Source of the DNA: GCA-2862585 sp036340235 | GTDB taxonomy: Bacteria; Bacteroidota; Bacteroidia; Flavobacteriales; UBA7312 | Reading direction: 5' to 3' | Length of the DNA stretch: 28,522 nt | Assembly: GCA_036340235.1 (NCBI GenBank) | Contig: JAYYZE010000025.1 | Span: 1-28,522, forward strand | Part shown: positions 7,841 through 15,202 of the stretch, piece by piece | How positions within the stretch are numbered: the first letter of the stretch is position 1 | How the letters are laid out: each line of letters begins with the position of its first letter | Position numbers and translations under genes: made by a program | The notes under the pieces: model-generated | Database searches by the model: none | Told to the model about the DNA's origin: nothing | The model's input: only the letters and a program-made list of their open reading frames with translations

Positions 7841-8065
7841 CGTTTGTATTTAAGTTCTTTAGTTAATCGCTGGCGTTGTCGCCGTGCCAAGGGGCTGAGC
7901 CAAGCCTATCTAGCCATAGATCCCGATATGGAGGTGTCGCAGATTAGTCGCATTTAGTGTGGCGTGATCAACACCTCGGTTGTCACTTTGTTGCAAATCG
8001 TGGCCGTCTTAGAGGTGGATATTTCCGAATTATTACCCTCACCCAGTACTGTCAAGGAGGGCTAA
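7841..8065 (+). pseudogene. XRE/Cro-type HTH regulator with internal stop
   Basis: One frame carries nearly a whole XRE helix-turn-helix: LVNRWRCRRAKGLSQAYLA, then DMEVSQISRI, an in-frame TAG at 7955-7957, then CGVINTSVVTLLQI, VAVLEVDISELL and a TAA at 8063-8065. The family reads ISRIERG across the break, so a single G-to-T change (GAG to TAG) and a neighbouring Arg-to-Cys change (CGT to TGT) explain it. The domain is otherwise in frame. The upstream 45 codons of the open frame (from about 7712) do not look like this family, so the true start is unclear or lost. The segment is visibly richer in G and C than the DNA before it. Its end overlaps the convergent anmK stop. Confidence 0.72.
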
Positions 8066-9099
8066 TGAAATTGAAGCCCACCTATCGAATCTCGGGAGGC
8101 ACCTGTTACCGAAGCCAAGCAATTCACTTCACCACGCAGGTTGAGAACGCCTAAGAGCCCAAAAATAAGAGCCTCTTTGTAATCGACAAGCTTGGTCTCA
8201 GGAATTTCAAATTGGCTGTTTGACTCCTGTGATATCAGTTCCATTAAAAACGAGTTATGAGCCCCACCACCAGTAACTAGTGTAGTACCATCTGGGCAGG
8301 CCCTAGCAATTTGTGTTGCTATGTGTTCGCAAAGCGTTCTGAGTATATCCTTATTTGGCCTGTCGAAATCCTCTACTACTGGCAAAAAAACTGTCTCAAA
8401 CCATTCTTTTCCCAATGATTTAGGTGGTTTTGTTTGGTAATAGTCGAGAGCGTTTAAATGGTCCAATAGTATTGGTATTAGTTCTCCGCTGCGGGCCATT
8501 TGGCCTTTTTTATCATACGCAAGGCCCTCTTTTTTGGCATAATGATTGAGAGCAATATTGGCCGGGCAAATGTCAAAGGCTCGTCGTTTGCCATCTTTTG
8601 AAAACGATAGGTTGCTAAAGCCACCTAAATTGAGGCAATAGGTGTATTCACCAAAAAGAAGTTCATCGCCAATAGGTACCAATGGCGCCCCTTGCCCTCC
8701 AAGTCTAACGTCTTGGCTTCTAAAATCGCAGACAATGGGTGTTTTGGTCATGGCATGAAGGATGCGTCCATCGCCAATTTGCAAGTTAATTCCTTGCTCT
8801 GGCTGGTGCCACACGGTATGGCCGTGCGAAGCTATTATGTCTGGCTTTAGTGAATGGCTTTGGATGAAGTCGTTGAGGTAGTGGCCTAAGAGTTGGGAGT
8901 ACTCCATTTCGGTTTGACGTATAATGGCTATGGGTTCACGATGCAGTTCGGCCAATGTTTGCCTCCATTTTTTGGAGTAGGATATGGTGGTGCATTGCTT
9001 TAAATCAGCGTGCCATTGGCGCCCTTTCTGAAACTCTAAATAGGCTAAGTCAATACCGTCTAAAGAGGTGCCTGACATAAGCCCTATTGCCTTGTACAT
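8062..9099 (-). CDS. anmK: Anhydro-N-acetylmuramic acid kinase
   Basis: The 345-aa cytoplasmic sugar kinase of the ASKHA fold cleaves and phosphorylates 1,6-anhydro-MurNAc to MurNAc-6-phosphate in peptidoglycan recycling. The signature GLMSGTSLDGID is at residues 6-17. A second nucleotide-binding motif, VTGGGAHNSFLM, is near the C terminus. The family end LRGEVNCLASVTGASRD is present, so the protein is complete despite its stop overlapping the XRE remnant. I chose the ATG at 9099 (MYKAIGLMSG): the longer open frame to 9267 would run into the acyl-CoA dehydrogenase gene and adds non-conserved residues. It is divergent from that gene with a 63-bp gap. Confidence 0.92.
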   Translation of the reverse strand: MYKAIGLMSGTSLDGIDLAYLEFQKGRQWHADLKQCTTISYSKKWRQTLAELHREPIAIIRQTEMEYSQLLGHYLNDFIQSHSLKPDIIASHGHTVWHQPEQGINLQIGDGRILHAMTKTPIVCDFRSQDVRLGGQGAPLVPIGDELLFGEYTYCLNLGGFSNLSFSKDGKRRAFDICPANIALNHYAKKEGLAYDKKGQMARSGELIPILLDHLNALDYYQTKPPKSLGKEWFETVFLPVVEDFDRPNKDILRTLCEHIATQIARACPDGTTLVTGGGAHNSFLMELISQESNSQFEIPETKLVDYKEALIFGLLGVLNLRGEVNCLASVTGASRDSIGGLQFH

Positions 9100-9128
9100 G
9101 GGTTTTATGGTATATTCGTTAAATTGAC

Positions 9129-9136
9129 TATTTTTG
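9129..9136 (+). promoter_or_regulatory. Candidate -7 box, acyl-CoA dehydrogenase operon
   Basis: TATTTTTG matches TAnnTTTG, 26 nt before the ATG at 9163. Exactly 19 nt upstream is TATG (9106-9109), three of four bases of the -33 TTTG. On the opposite strand TAAATTTG (9146-9139) could serve anmK, but has no good -33 partner. Confidence 0.45.
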
Positions 9137-9162
9137 GACAAATTTAAACTAACTATACAAAC

Positions 9163-10302
9163 ATGGATTTTTCGTTGACAGAAGAGCACAAGATGATTCG
9201 CGATGCTGCCCGTGATTTCGCTCAAACGGAGCTTTTGCCCGATGTCATAGAGCGCGATGAAACCCAAAGCTTCCCGACCGAGCAGATTAAAAAACTGGGC
9301 GACTTGGGCTTTATGGGTATGATGGTGGATCCCAAATACGGCGGTGCTGGTATGGATACCATATCGTACGTCTTGGCAATGGAAGAGCTGTCCAAGGTCG
9401 ATGCCTCGGCTTCAGTAGTCGTTTCAGTCAATAACTCTTTAGTATGTTGGGGAATCGAAAAGTTTGGTACCGAAGAACAAAAACAAAAGTACTTGGTCCC
9501 ATTAGCTAAAGGTGAAATAATAGGGGCTTTTTGCTTATCTGAGCCAGAAGCGGGTAGCGATGCTACTTCCCAAAAAACTACCGCCGTAGATATGGGCGAC
9601 CACTATCTTCTAAATGGCACTAAAAATTGGATTACCAATGGGAATACGGCCTCTGTTTACATAGTTATGGCTCAAACGGATGTGGAAAAAGGCCACCGTG
9701 GTATCAACGCCCTTATTGTGGAAAAAGACATGCCTGGCTTTCAGGTAGGTCTCAAAGAAAATAAATTAGGCATCCGAGGATCCGATACTCACTCTTTATT
9801 GTTTACGGATGTAAAAGTTCCAAAAGAAAACCGAATAGGAGAGGAGGGCTTTGGCTTTAAATTTGCTATGTCCACCTTGTCAGGCGGACGAATCGGTATT
9901 GCAGCTCAGGCCCTAGGAATCGCTTCAGGAGCCTACGAGCTTTCCTTGGCATATTCCAAGGAACGCAAGGCCTTTGGAAAAGCCATCCATGAACACCAAG
10001 CCATAGCTTTCAAACTGGCCGATATGGCTACAGAAATAGAGGCCGCTCGCTTATTGTGCCTCAAATCGGCTTGGTGTAAAGACAATGGGCTTAATTTTGA
10101 TAAGGAAAGTGCCATGGCTAAAGTTTTTGCTTCTGAAGTGGCTATGAAAACTACCACTGAAGCGGTTCAAATACACGGTGGATATGGCTATGTCAAAGAA
10201 TACCATGTGGAACGCCACATGAGAGATGCTAAAATTACTCAAATATATGAAGGTACCTCTGAAATTCAACGCGTCGTTATCTCACGTCAAATACTAAAAT
10301 AA
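9163..10302 (+). CDS. Acyl-CoA dehydrogenase (short-chain/butyryl type)
   Basis: The 379-aa FAD enzyme should oxidise an acyl-CoA to the trans-2-enoyl-CoA, passing electrons to ETF. It has the N-terminal helical domain, the FAD/substrate segment with AFCLSEPEAGSDA and WITNG, and the C-terminal helices with RKAFGKAI and QIHGGYGYVKEYHVERHMRDAK. The catalytic base is Glu363 in IYEGTSEIQR, the position used by short- and medium-chain members. Length is typical. The start MDFSLTEEH is the usual family N terminus. Only 2 nt separate its stop from the SLBB export gene, so they are almost certainly co-transcribed, although no functional link is obvious. Exact chain length or amino-acid-derived substrate cannot be told. 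Confidence 0.93.
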   Translation: MDFSLTEEHKMIRDAARDFAQTELLPDVIERDETQSFPTEQIKKLGDLGFMGMMVDPKYGGAGMDTISYVLAMEELSKVDASASVVVSVNNSLVCWGIEKFGTEEQKQKYLVPLAKGEIIGAFCLSEPEAGSDATSQKTTAVDMGDHYLLNGTKNWITNGNTASVYIVMAQTDVEKGHRGINALIVEKDMPGFQVGLKENKLGIRGSDTHSLLFTDVKVPKENRIGEEGFGFKFAMSTLSGGRIGIAAQALGIASGAYELSLAYSKERKAFGKAIHEHQAIAFKLADMATEIEAARLLCLKSAWCKDNGLNFDKESAMAKVFASEVAMKTTTEAVQIHGGYGYVKEYHVERHMRDAKITQIYEGTSEIQRVVISRQILK

Positions 10303-10304
10303 CA

Positions 10305-12851
10305 ATGACACATTTTTTTAATTTAAACCGAATTTTTGGAGTTTTCTCAATGGTGCTATTTGCTTCCTTTTTGTATGCTCAAGATATCTCTCAATTGAAG
10401 GATAAAGCAAATACTCCTCAACAGTATTTAAAATTCGCCCCTTCTAATTTGAGCGCTACGCACATCAATCCGTCAGATATTCCTAGTGAGGATGTTCTGC
10501 GTCAAATGGGACTTTCTGACCAAGAGATCAAACAGGCCATGGATTATAAGTTTCAAAAAGGGGCTTACAACTCTAATTTTATGGACTCTTCTGCTACCGA
10601 CATTAATCAATTTCAGGCTAACAGGTTAGTATCTACTTTGAGTGATACTCTATTTCCATACAATGATTCCATCCAATATCCTATTGCAAAAGTTTATGGT
10701 CAAAACTTTTTTAGAAATCAAAGTATCAATTTCTTTACAAGGTCATACGACAGTCAAGCACCCACCAACTATTTAATTGGAGAAGGCGACGAGTTGACCA
10801 TTTCTATTTGGGGTTTGGCAGAACATAACGAAGTCGTTGTGGTGAATGATAAAGGATACATTCAAAGTATGCATGCTGGCAGAATTTACGTGGGCAATAA
10901 AGATTTGAAGACAGTAAAGTCATTGGTCAGAGGTCGTCTGGGGAACTTCTTCGACCTTTCCAAATCGCAATTTGACTTAACCTTAAATTATTCTAGAGAA
11001 ATTACTGTTAACATTATTGGTGAAGTGTTTAATCCTGGTTCTTATTCTATTCCTGCCACCAACACGGCCTTTAATGCTTTGGTAGCTTCTGGCGGACCTA
11101 ATCAGATTGGATCGGTACGTCATATTTATGTGATTAGAGATGGAGAAACCGTAGACTCCCTTGATGTTTATAAATTTTTATTTGATGTATCGTACTCTAA
11201 GGATTTATTTATGCAAAACAATGATAAACTCTTTGTCAACACGGCTAGCCGTTTGGTTGAAATGAAAGGCGAAATCAACCGACCATACACTTATGAGGTA
11301 AAGCCTGACGATAAATTAGTAGATTTAATAAAGTACGCTGGTGGCTTCACCAAAATGGCCTACAAAAACGGAATAACCGTAAAGCGAATAGAAGGCAACG
11401 AAGTGAATACTATCACCATTGATGAGGTAGGTATGCGGCATTTTAAAATGAAAAATGGTGATGAAATTATTGTAAATAGTATTCAAGGAATAGCTAGAAA
11501 TTTAGTCAATATTCACTCATCAGTAGGGGTTAGCGGTGATTATCAATTTACCAATGGTGAGCGAATTTATGATATGTTGTTAAAGTCGAACTCCTTAAAT
11601 GACGATCTATTTCTAAATTCCGCTTACTTGGTAAGAACTGATGATAATTTTGAAAAAGAATACATTATTATTGATATTGCCGATGTGGTAGCCGATCCGA
11701 CTTCTGCTTCTAACATATTAGTTAAAGAATATGATGAGCTCTTTTTTCTATCAAGGAGAGACTTCATGGATGAATACCAGGTCACTATCTCGGGTGGTGT
11801 TAGGGTGCCCAACACTTTTTCTTTTGGAAATGGGATCACGCTCTCAGATATTTTAACCATGGCTGGTGGACTGGTTCCTGAAGCATCTGGAGGTAAAATT
11901 GATGTTTCACGTGTGCTGGAACTTGATGACGAAACCAATATTTTGAAAGCTCAAAGAGAATTGGCTCGCTCTTTTAAAATTACAGATGAAGGATTGCTTT
12001 CGGAAAAAGCACTAGACTTTGAATTGGAGCCTTTTGACGAAATAGCTGTTAGAATAAACACCGATTTTGAAGAGGTAAGAACGATTTATTTAACTGGAGA
12101 GGTAGAGTTTCCTGGAAAATATTCGTTAATCAGCAACAAGGAGACCTTATCTGAACTAATAGAAAGAGCTGGTGGAATAAAGTACACTGGCGATGCTGGG
12201 GCAGCTAAGATGTATCGAATGCTACAATTAGAAGAAAATCCTAAAAATAAGGTTGACTATTTTGAAGATGACGAAGAGATAATAAATGGCTTCTTCTCTG
12301 ATGGTGAATTTGTTCAAATTGTTCCAGTCAATGAGGAGGATAAATCAAAAGTAAGCACTATTGAAACAAAATATACCAACAAATACACGCCAGTACATGT
12401 AGACTTAAGACGTGCTTTGAAGTATAAAAAGTCTAAATACAACATTGTGCTAAATCATTCAGACAGTATTCATATCCCCAAGTTTCAAGATTTAGTCAAA
12501 ATTACTGGTGCTCTTTCCAATTTTGATGATCACACTATTTCGGTACCATTCATGGAAAGAAGAGCAAATTATTATGTTAACAATTTTGCAGGTGGATTTA
12601 ACAAGCATAATGTTAAGGCAAACACTCTTGTCATTTCACCAAGTGGCGCAGTAAAGAAAGCTAAAGATTTTGGATTATTCGTTTTATACCCTAGAGTAAA
12701 AAGTGGCTCTACCATAAAAGTAACTGAAGATATTAAAATTAAACGACAAAAACCAGATCCAGTCGATTGGACAAGAGTATTAGAAAGTACAGTGACTAAG
12801 ATTTCAGCACTGGCTTCATTATATATTCTCTATCTTTCGAGACAAAACTAA
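10305..12851 (+). CDS. Wza-like SLBB polysaccharide export protein
   Basis: The 848-aa envelope protein begins with a signal peptide (about residues 1-25, ending FASFLYAQ; no lipobox cysteine). A polysaccharide-export domain follows around 155-235 (GEGDELTISIWG), then a series of about six SLBB-type units, recognisable as GEVFNPGSYSI, GEINRPYTYEV, GVSGDYQF, GGVRVPNTFSF, GEVEFPGKYSL and a divergent last one. Most are followed by an AGG or SGG turn. A final amphipathic or hydrophobic helix (about 825-845) may be membrane-embedded. Wza-family proteins form the outer-membrane channel for capsule or exopolysaccharide. It is far longer than E. coli Wza (379 aa), as Bacteroidota members usually are. 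It is followed after 9 nt by a Wzz-like gene. Confidence 0.87.
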   Translation: MTHFFNLNRIFGVFSMVLFASFLYAQDISQLKDKANTPQQYLKFAPSNLSATHINPSDIPSEDVLRQMGLSDQEIKQAMDYKFQKGAYNSNFMDSSATDINQFQANRLVSTLSDTLFPYNDSIQYPIAKVYGQNFFRNQSINFFTRSYDSQAPTNYLIGEGDELTISIWGLAEHNEVVVVNDKGYIQSMHAGRIYVGNKDLKTVKSLVRGRLGNFFDLSKSQFDLTLNYSREITVNIIGEVFNPGSYSIPATNTAFNALVASGGPNQIGSVRHIYVIRDGETVDSLDVYKFLFDVSYSKDLFMQNNDKLFVNTASRLVEMKGEINRPYTYEVKPDDKLVDLIKYAGGFTKMAYKNGITVKRIEGNEVNTITIDEVGMRHFKMKNGDEIIVNSIQGIARNLVNIHSSVGVSGDYQFTNGERIYDMLLKSNSLNDDLFLNSAYLVRTDDNFEKEYIIIDIADVVADPTSASNILVKEYDELFFLSRRDFMDEYQVTISGGVRVPNTFSFGNGITLSDILTMAGGLVPEASGGKIDVSRVLELDDETNILKAQRELARSFKITDEGLLSEKALDFELEPFDEIAVRINTDFEEVRTIYLTGEVEFPGKYSLISNKETLSELIERAGGIKYTGDAGAAKMYRMLQLEENPKNKVDYFEDDEEIINGFFSDGEFVQIVPVNEEDKSKVSTIETKYTNKYTPVHVDLRRALKYKKSKYNIVLNHSDSIHIPKFQDLVKITGALSNFDDHTISVPFMERRANYYVNNFAGGFNKHNVKANTLVISPSGAVKKAKDFGLFVLYPRVKSGSTIKVTEDIKIKRQKPDPVDWTRVLESTVTKISALASLYILYLSRQN

Positions 12852-12860
12852 AGCGACAAT

Positions 12861-13907
12861 ATGCAAGGAGAAAATGATGATATCAGATTAAAAGATGTAA
12901 TTTTAAAACTCATATTTTTTAAACAAATACTGGTAAAACATAAAGTTTTAATTTTCTCCTTTTTAGTTTTTTTTGGTTTATTAGGACTAACTTATTCCGC
13001 TTTTAAAAAAGTTTCGTATCAAGCTGATTTAACATTCGTTATTGATGAAAATCAAGATTCACAAAGTCCACTTGGCTCTGTAGTCGGATTAGCTAGTCAG
13101 TTTGGCTTTAATATTGGCAGCTCCTCAGGTGGTACATTTAGCCAATCTAATATCAAAGAAATAATACTTTCCAAGCGTGTGGTTCAAGAAGCGATACTTC
13201 AAAATGGCATTATTTCAGAATCCTCAGATTTGCTCATACATCATTATTTGGAGTTTAATGACTTTTATAATGAGTGGGAAGAAAAAGGAATCAGAACAAT
13301 TGATTTTTCTATTAGCCGTTCTGATTACACCTTTGCTCACGATAGTATAATGAGCTTAATTTATGATGATCTAATTGAAAATTATATATCCGTTGGCACT
13401 GATGATGAGCATAGTATTGTGACTATTAGTTGTGTCTCGGAAAATGAGAAGTTTTCAACGCTTTTAGCAGAGTCTTTAGCAAGTAATCTAGAAAGTTATT
13501 ACATTAAATTTCAAACCGCAAAATCAGAAAATACCCTGGGATTATTGTCTTTTAGAGCCGACTCTGTCTTAAACGAACTGAAAAAAGCTGAATATCAATA
13601 CGCAACTCATAAAGATGCTAATTTTGGAGTTCAGAGGGCTAAGGGATTATTAGATGAAATCAGGCTTAAAAGAAATGTAGAAATTTTGAACGTTATGTAT
13701 CTAGAGATAATTAAGAATCTGGAACTTTCAAAATTTACGTTTATTAACAACAAGCCACTTTTGAACATTATTGACAGACCTAGTTTACCTCTAAAATCGA
13801 ATAATCTAAATCCAATTATTACTTTCGTTTTATTTTCAATTTTAGGTGGTTTTCTAATTTCTTTCTTTGTTATTGTGCGTCAGATAATCAAAGATGAGAT
13901 GAATTAA
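12861..13907 (+). CDS. Wzz-family chain-length determinant protein
   Basis: The 348-aa protein has two terminal membrane helices (about 27-47 and 315-337) bracketing a periplasmic region with coiled-coil-like segments around 225-285. This is the polysaccharide co-polymerase layout. The N-terminal part resembles a Wzz domain (helix followed by YQADLTFVIDE) and a proline-containing segment, RPSLPLKSN, precedes the second helix. It should set or limit polymer length and contact the Wza-like channel. No tyrosine-kinase domain is present (no Walker A). It directly follows the SLBB protein. Its stop overlaps the convergent murF stop by 3 bp (TTAA), leaving no room for further operon genes. Confidence 0.8.
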   Translation: MQGENDDIRLKDVILKLIFFKQILVKHKVLIFSFLVFFGLLGLTYSAFKKVSYQADLTFVIDENQDSQSPLGSVVGLASQFGFNIGSSSGGTFSQSNIKEIILSKRVVQEAILQNGIISESSDLLIHHYLEFNDFYNEWEEKGIRTIDFSISRSDYTFAHDSIMSLIYDDLIENYISVGTDDEHSIVTISCVSENEKFSTLLAESLASNLESYYIKFQTAKSENTLGLLSFRADSVLNELKKAEYQYATHKDANFGVQRAKGLLDEIRLKRNVEILNVMYLEIIKNLELSKFTFINNKPLLNIIDRPSLPLKSNNLNPIITFVLFSILGGFLISFFVIVRQIIKDEMN

Positions 13908-15154
13908 AGAAGCGGTCTTAGTTTTTCTAATCTAATAGTGCGTGAGCCCTTCAATAGAATAAGCGTATTTTTAATTGATTCTTGAGTTAGCCATTGTGCG
14001 CATTCATCAACGTCTTTGAATTGTTTGAATGGGTGAATACACTTTTCAAATTCTGCTCCAACCAAAATGGCATCGGAGCTATTCTTCACCATCCAATCAC
14101 ATATTTTTTGATGTTCTAATTTTGATTCCTCACCTAATTCAAGCATATCCCCTAAAATTATGAGTTTTTTGTCTTTTACGATGGTGTAGAAAGACGTAAT
14201 TGATTCCATCATACTGCTTGGATTGGCATTGTAGGCGTCGAGTATGAGTGAATTGTTTTGGTCTGTTAAAATAAATTGCGAGCGATTATTGGAAGGTGCA
14301 TACTCTTCAATAGCTTGTTTAATATCTAAAATTTCAACACCAAAATAGTGGCCAATAGCACAAGCTGCGTTTATATTTGAGCAGTTGTAATTACCTATTA
14401 ACTTTGATTGAATGTTAAGTCCATTGAATTGTACGGCTGCGAAAGCGGATTCATTGTTATATACTTCATCATCGTATTCTATGCATATAAGATGTCTTGA
14501 AATACTTATTAGTAGCTTATCGTTTTTGTTGATGAAAATAGTTCCTCTTTTTTGTTCAATGAAATCATACAATTCTTTTTTAGCTGAAATTACCCCTTGA
14601 AAACTACCGAAACCTTCTAAATGGGCTTTGCCAATATTGGTGATAATGCCAAAATTTACATCCGCTAGTTCAGACAATATTTTAATTTCTCCTTGATGAT
14701 TTGCTCCCATTTCCACAATCAGAATCTCAGTTTCCAAATCAGCACTCAAAATAGTTAAAGGTACTCCAATATGATTGTTTAAATTCCCTTTAGTACAACA
14801 CACCTTAAATTGTTTACTTAGCACTTCATTTATAAGCTCTTTGGTGGTTGTTTTTCCGTTTGAACCAGTGATGCCTATGACTGGGCATTTTAACTGACCT
14901 CTGTGGAAATTGGCTAGTTGTTGCAGTGTTTGTAATACGTCATCAACGAGTATGGTTTTGGTACTAGTATGGAATTTCCGCTCGTCAATAATGGCGTAAG
15001 ATGCGCCCTTGTTTAGTGCTTCATGAGCATATTCATTGCCATTAAATTGTTTACCTTTTAAAGCAAAAAACATTGAGTTCTCTTTTAAATCCCTCGTGTC
15101 GGTTGAAACCCCTTTGGATTCCAAAAAGTATTGGTGTAATTGCCCTATTCTCAT
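13904..15154 (-). CDS. murF: UDP-MurNAc-tripeptide--D-Ala-D-Ala ligase
   Basis: The 416-aa cytoplasmic Mur ligase adds D-Ala-D-Ala to UDP-MurNAc-tripeptide, the last soluble step of peptidoglycan precursor synthesis. The N-terminal domain has STDTRDLKENSMFFALKG. The ATP loop GITGSNGKTTTKEL spans about 94-107. EMGANHQGEI and ITNIGKAHLEGFGS follow in the central domain, then DAYNANPSSM and GDMLELGEES in the C-terminal part. I chose ATG 15154 (MRIGQLHQ); a longer frame from TTG at 15172 would start inside a terminator stem and adds only poly-T codons. The gene lies downstream of gldJ in the same direction but behind that terminator. Confidence 0.93.
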   Translation of the reverse strand: MRIGQLHQYFLESKGVSTDTRDLKENSMFFALKGKQFNGNEYAHEALNKGASYAIIDERKFHTSTKTILVDDVLQTLQQLANFHRGQLKCPVIGITGSNGKTTTKELINEVLSKQFKVCCTKGNLNNHIGVPLTILSADLETEILIVEMGANHQGEIKILSELADVNFGIITNIGKAHLEGFGSFQGVISAKKELYDFIEQKRGTIFINKNDKLLISISRHLICIEYDDEVYNNESAFAAVQFNGLNIQSKLIGNYNCSNINAACAIGHYFGVEILDIKQAIEEYAPSNNRSQFILTDQNNSLILDAYNANPSSMMESITSFYTIVKDKKLIILGDMLELGEESKLEHQKICDWMVKNSSDAILVGAEFEKCIHPFKQFKDVDECAQWLTQESIKNTLILLKGSRTIRLEKLRPLL

Positions 15155-15157
15155 CTT

Positions 15158-15186
15158 AAAAAAAACCCCCAATCTTTTGGGGGTTT
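15158..15186 (-). terminator. Intrinsic terminator between gldJ and murF
   Basis: A perfect 10-bp inverted repeat, AAACCCCCAA (15163-15172) and TTGGGGGTTT (15177-15186), has a 4-nt loop. On the minus strand it is followed by eight T residues (15165-15158). It lies 16 nt past the gldJ stop, so it should end the porP/gldJ transcript. The U-tract ends only 3 nt before the murF ATG. On the plus strand the hairpin has a poor T-tract. Confidence 0.85.
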
Positions 15187-15202
15187 ATGTAGAAAACGAA
15201 TT

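Noticed and set aside
7841..8065. Amber codon at 7955-7957 as recoding or pyrrolysine/suppressor use
   Set aside because: Other genes here use TAG as a normal stop (anmK, der), and the neighbouring Arg-to-Cys change points to decay.
9100..9267. Longer anmK start overlapping the acyl-CoA dehydrogenase gene
   Set aside because: The conserved N terminus begins at MYKAIGLMSG. The extension is antisense to a well-conserved enzyme and has no family similarity.
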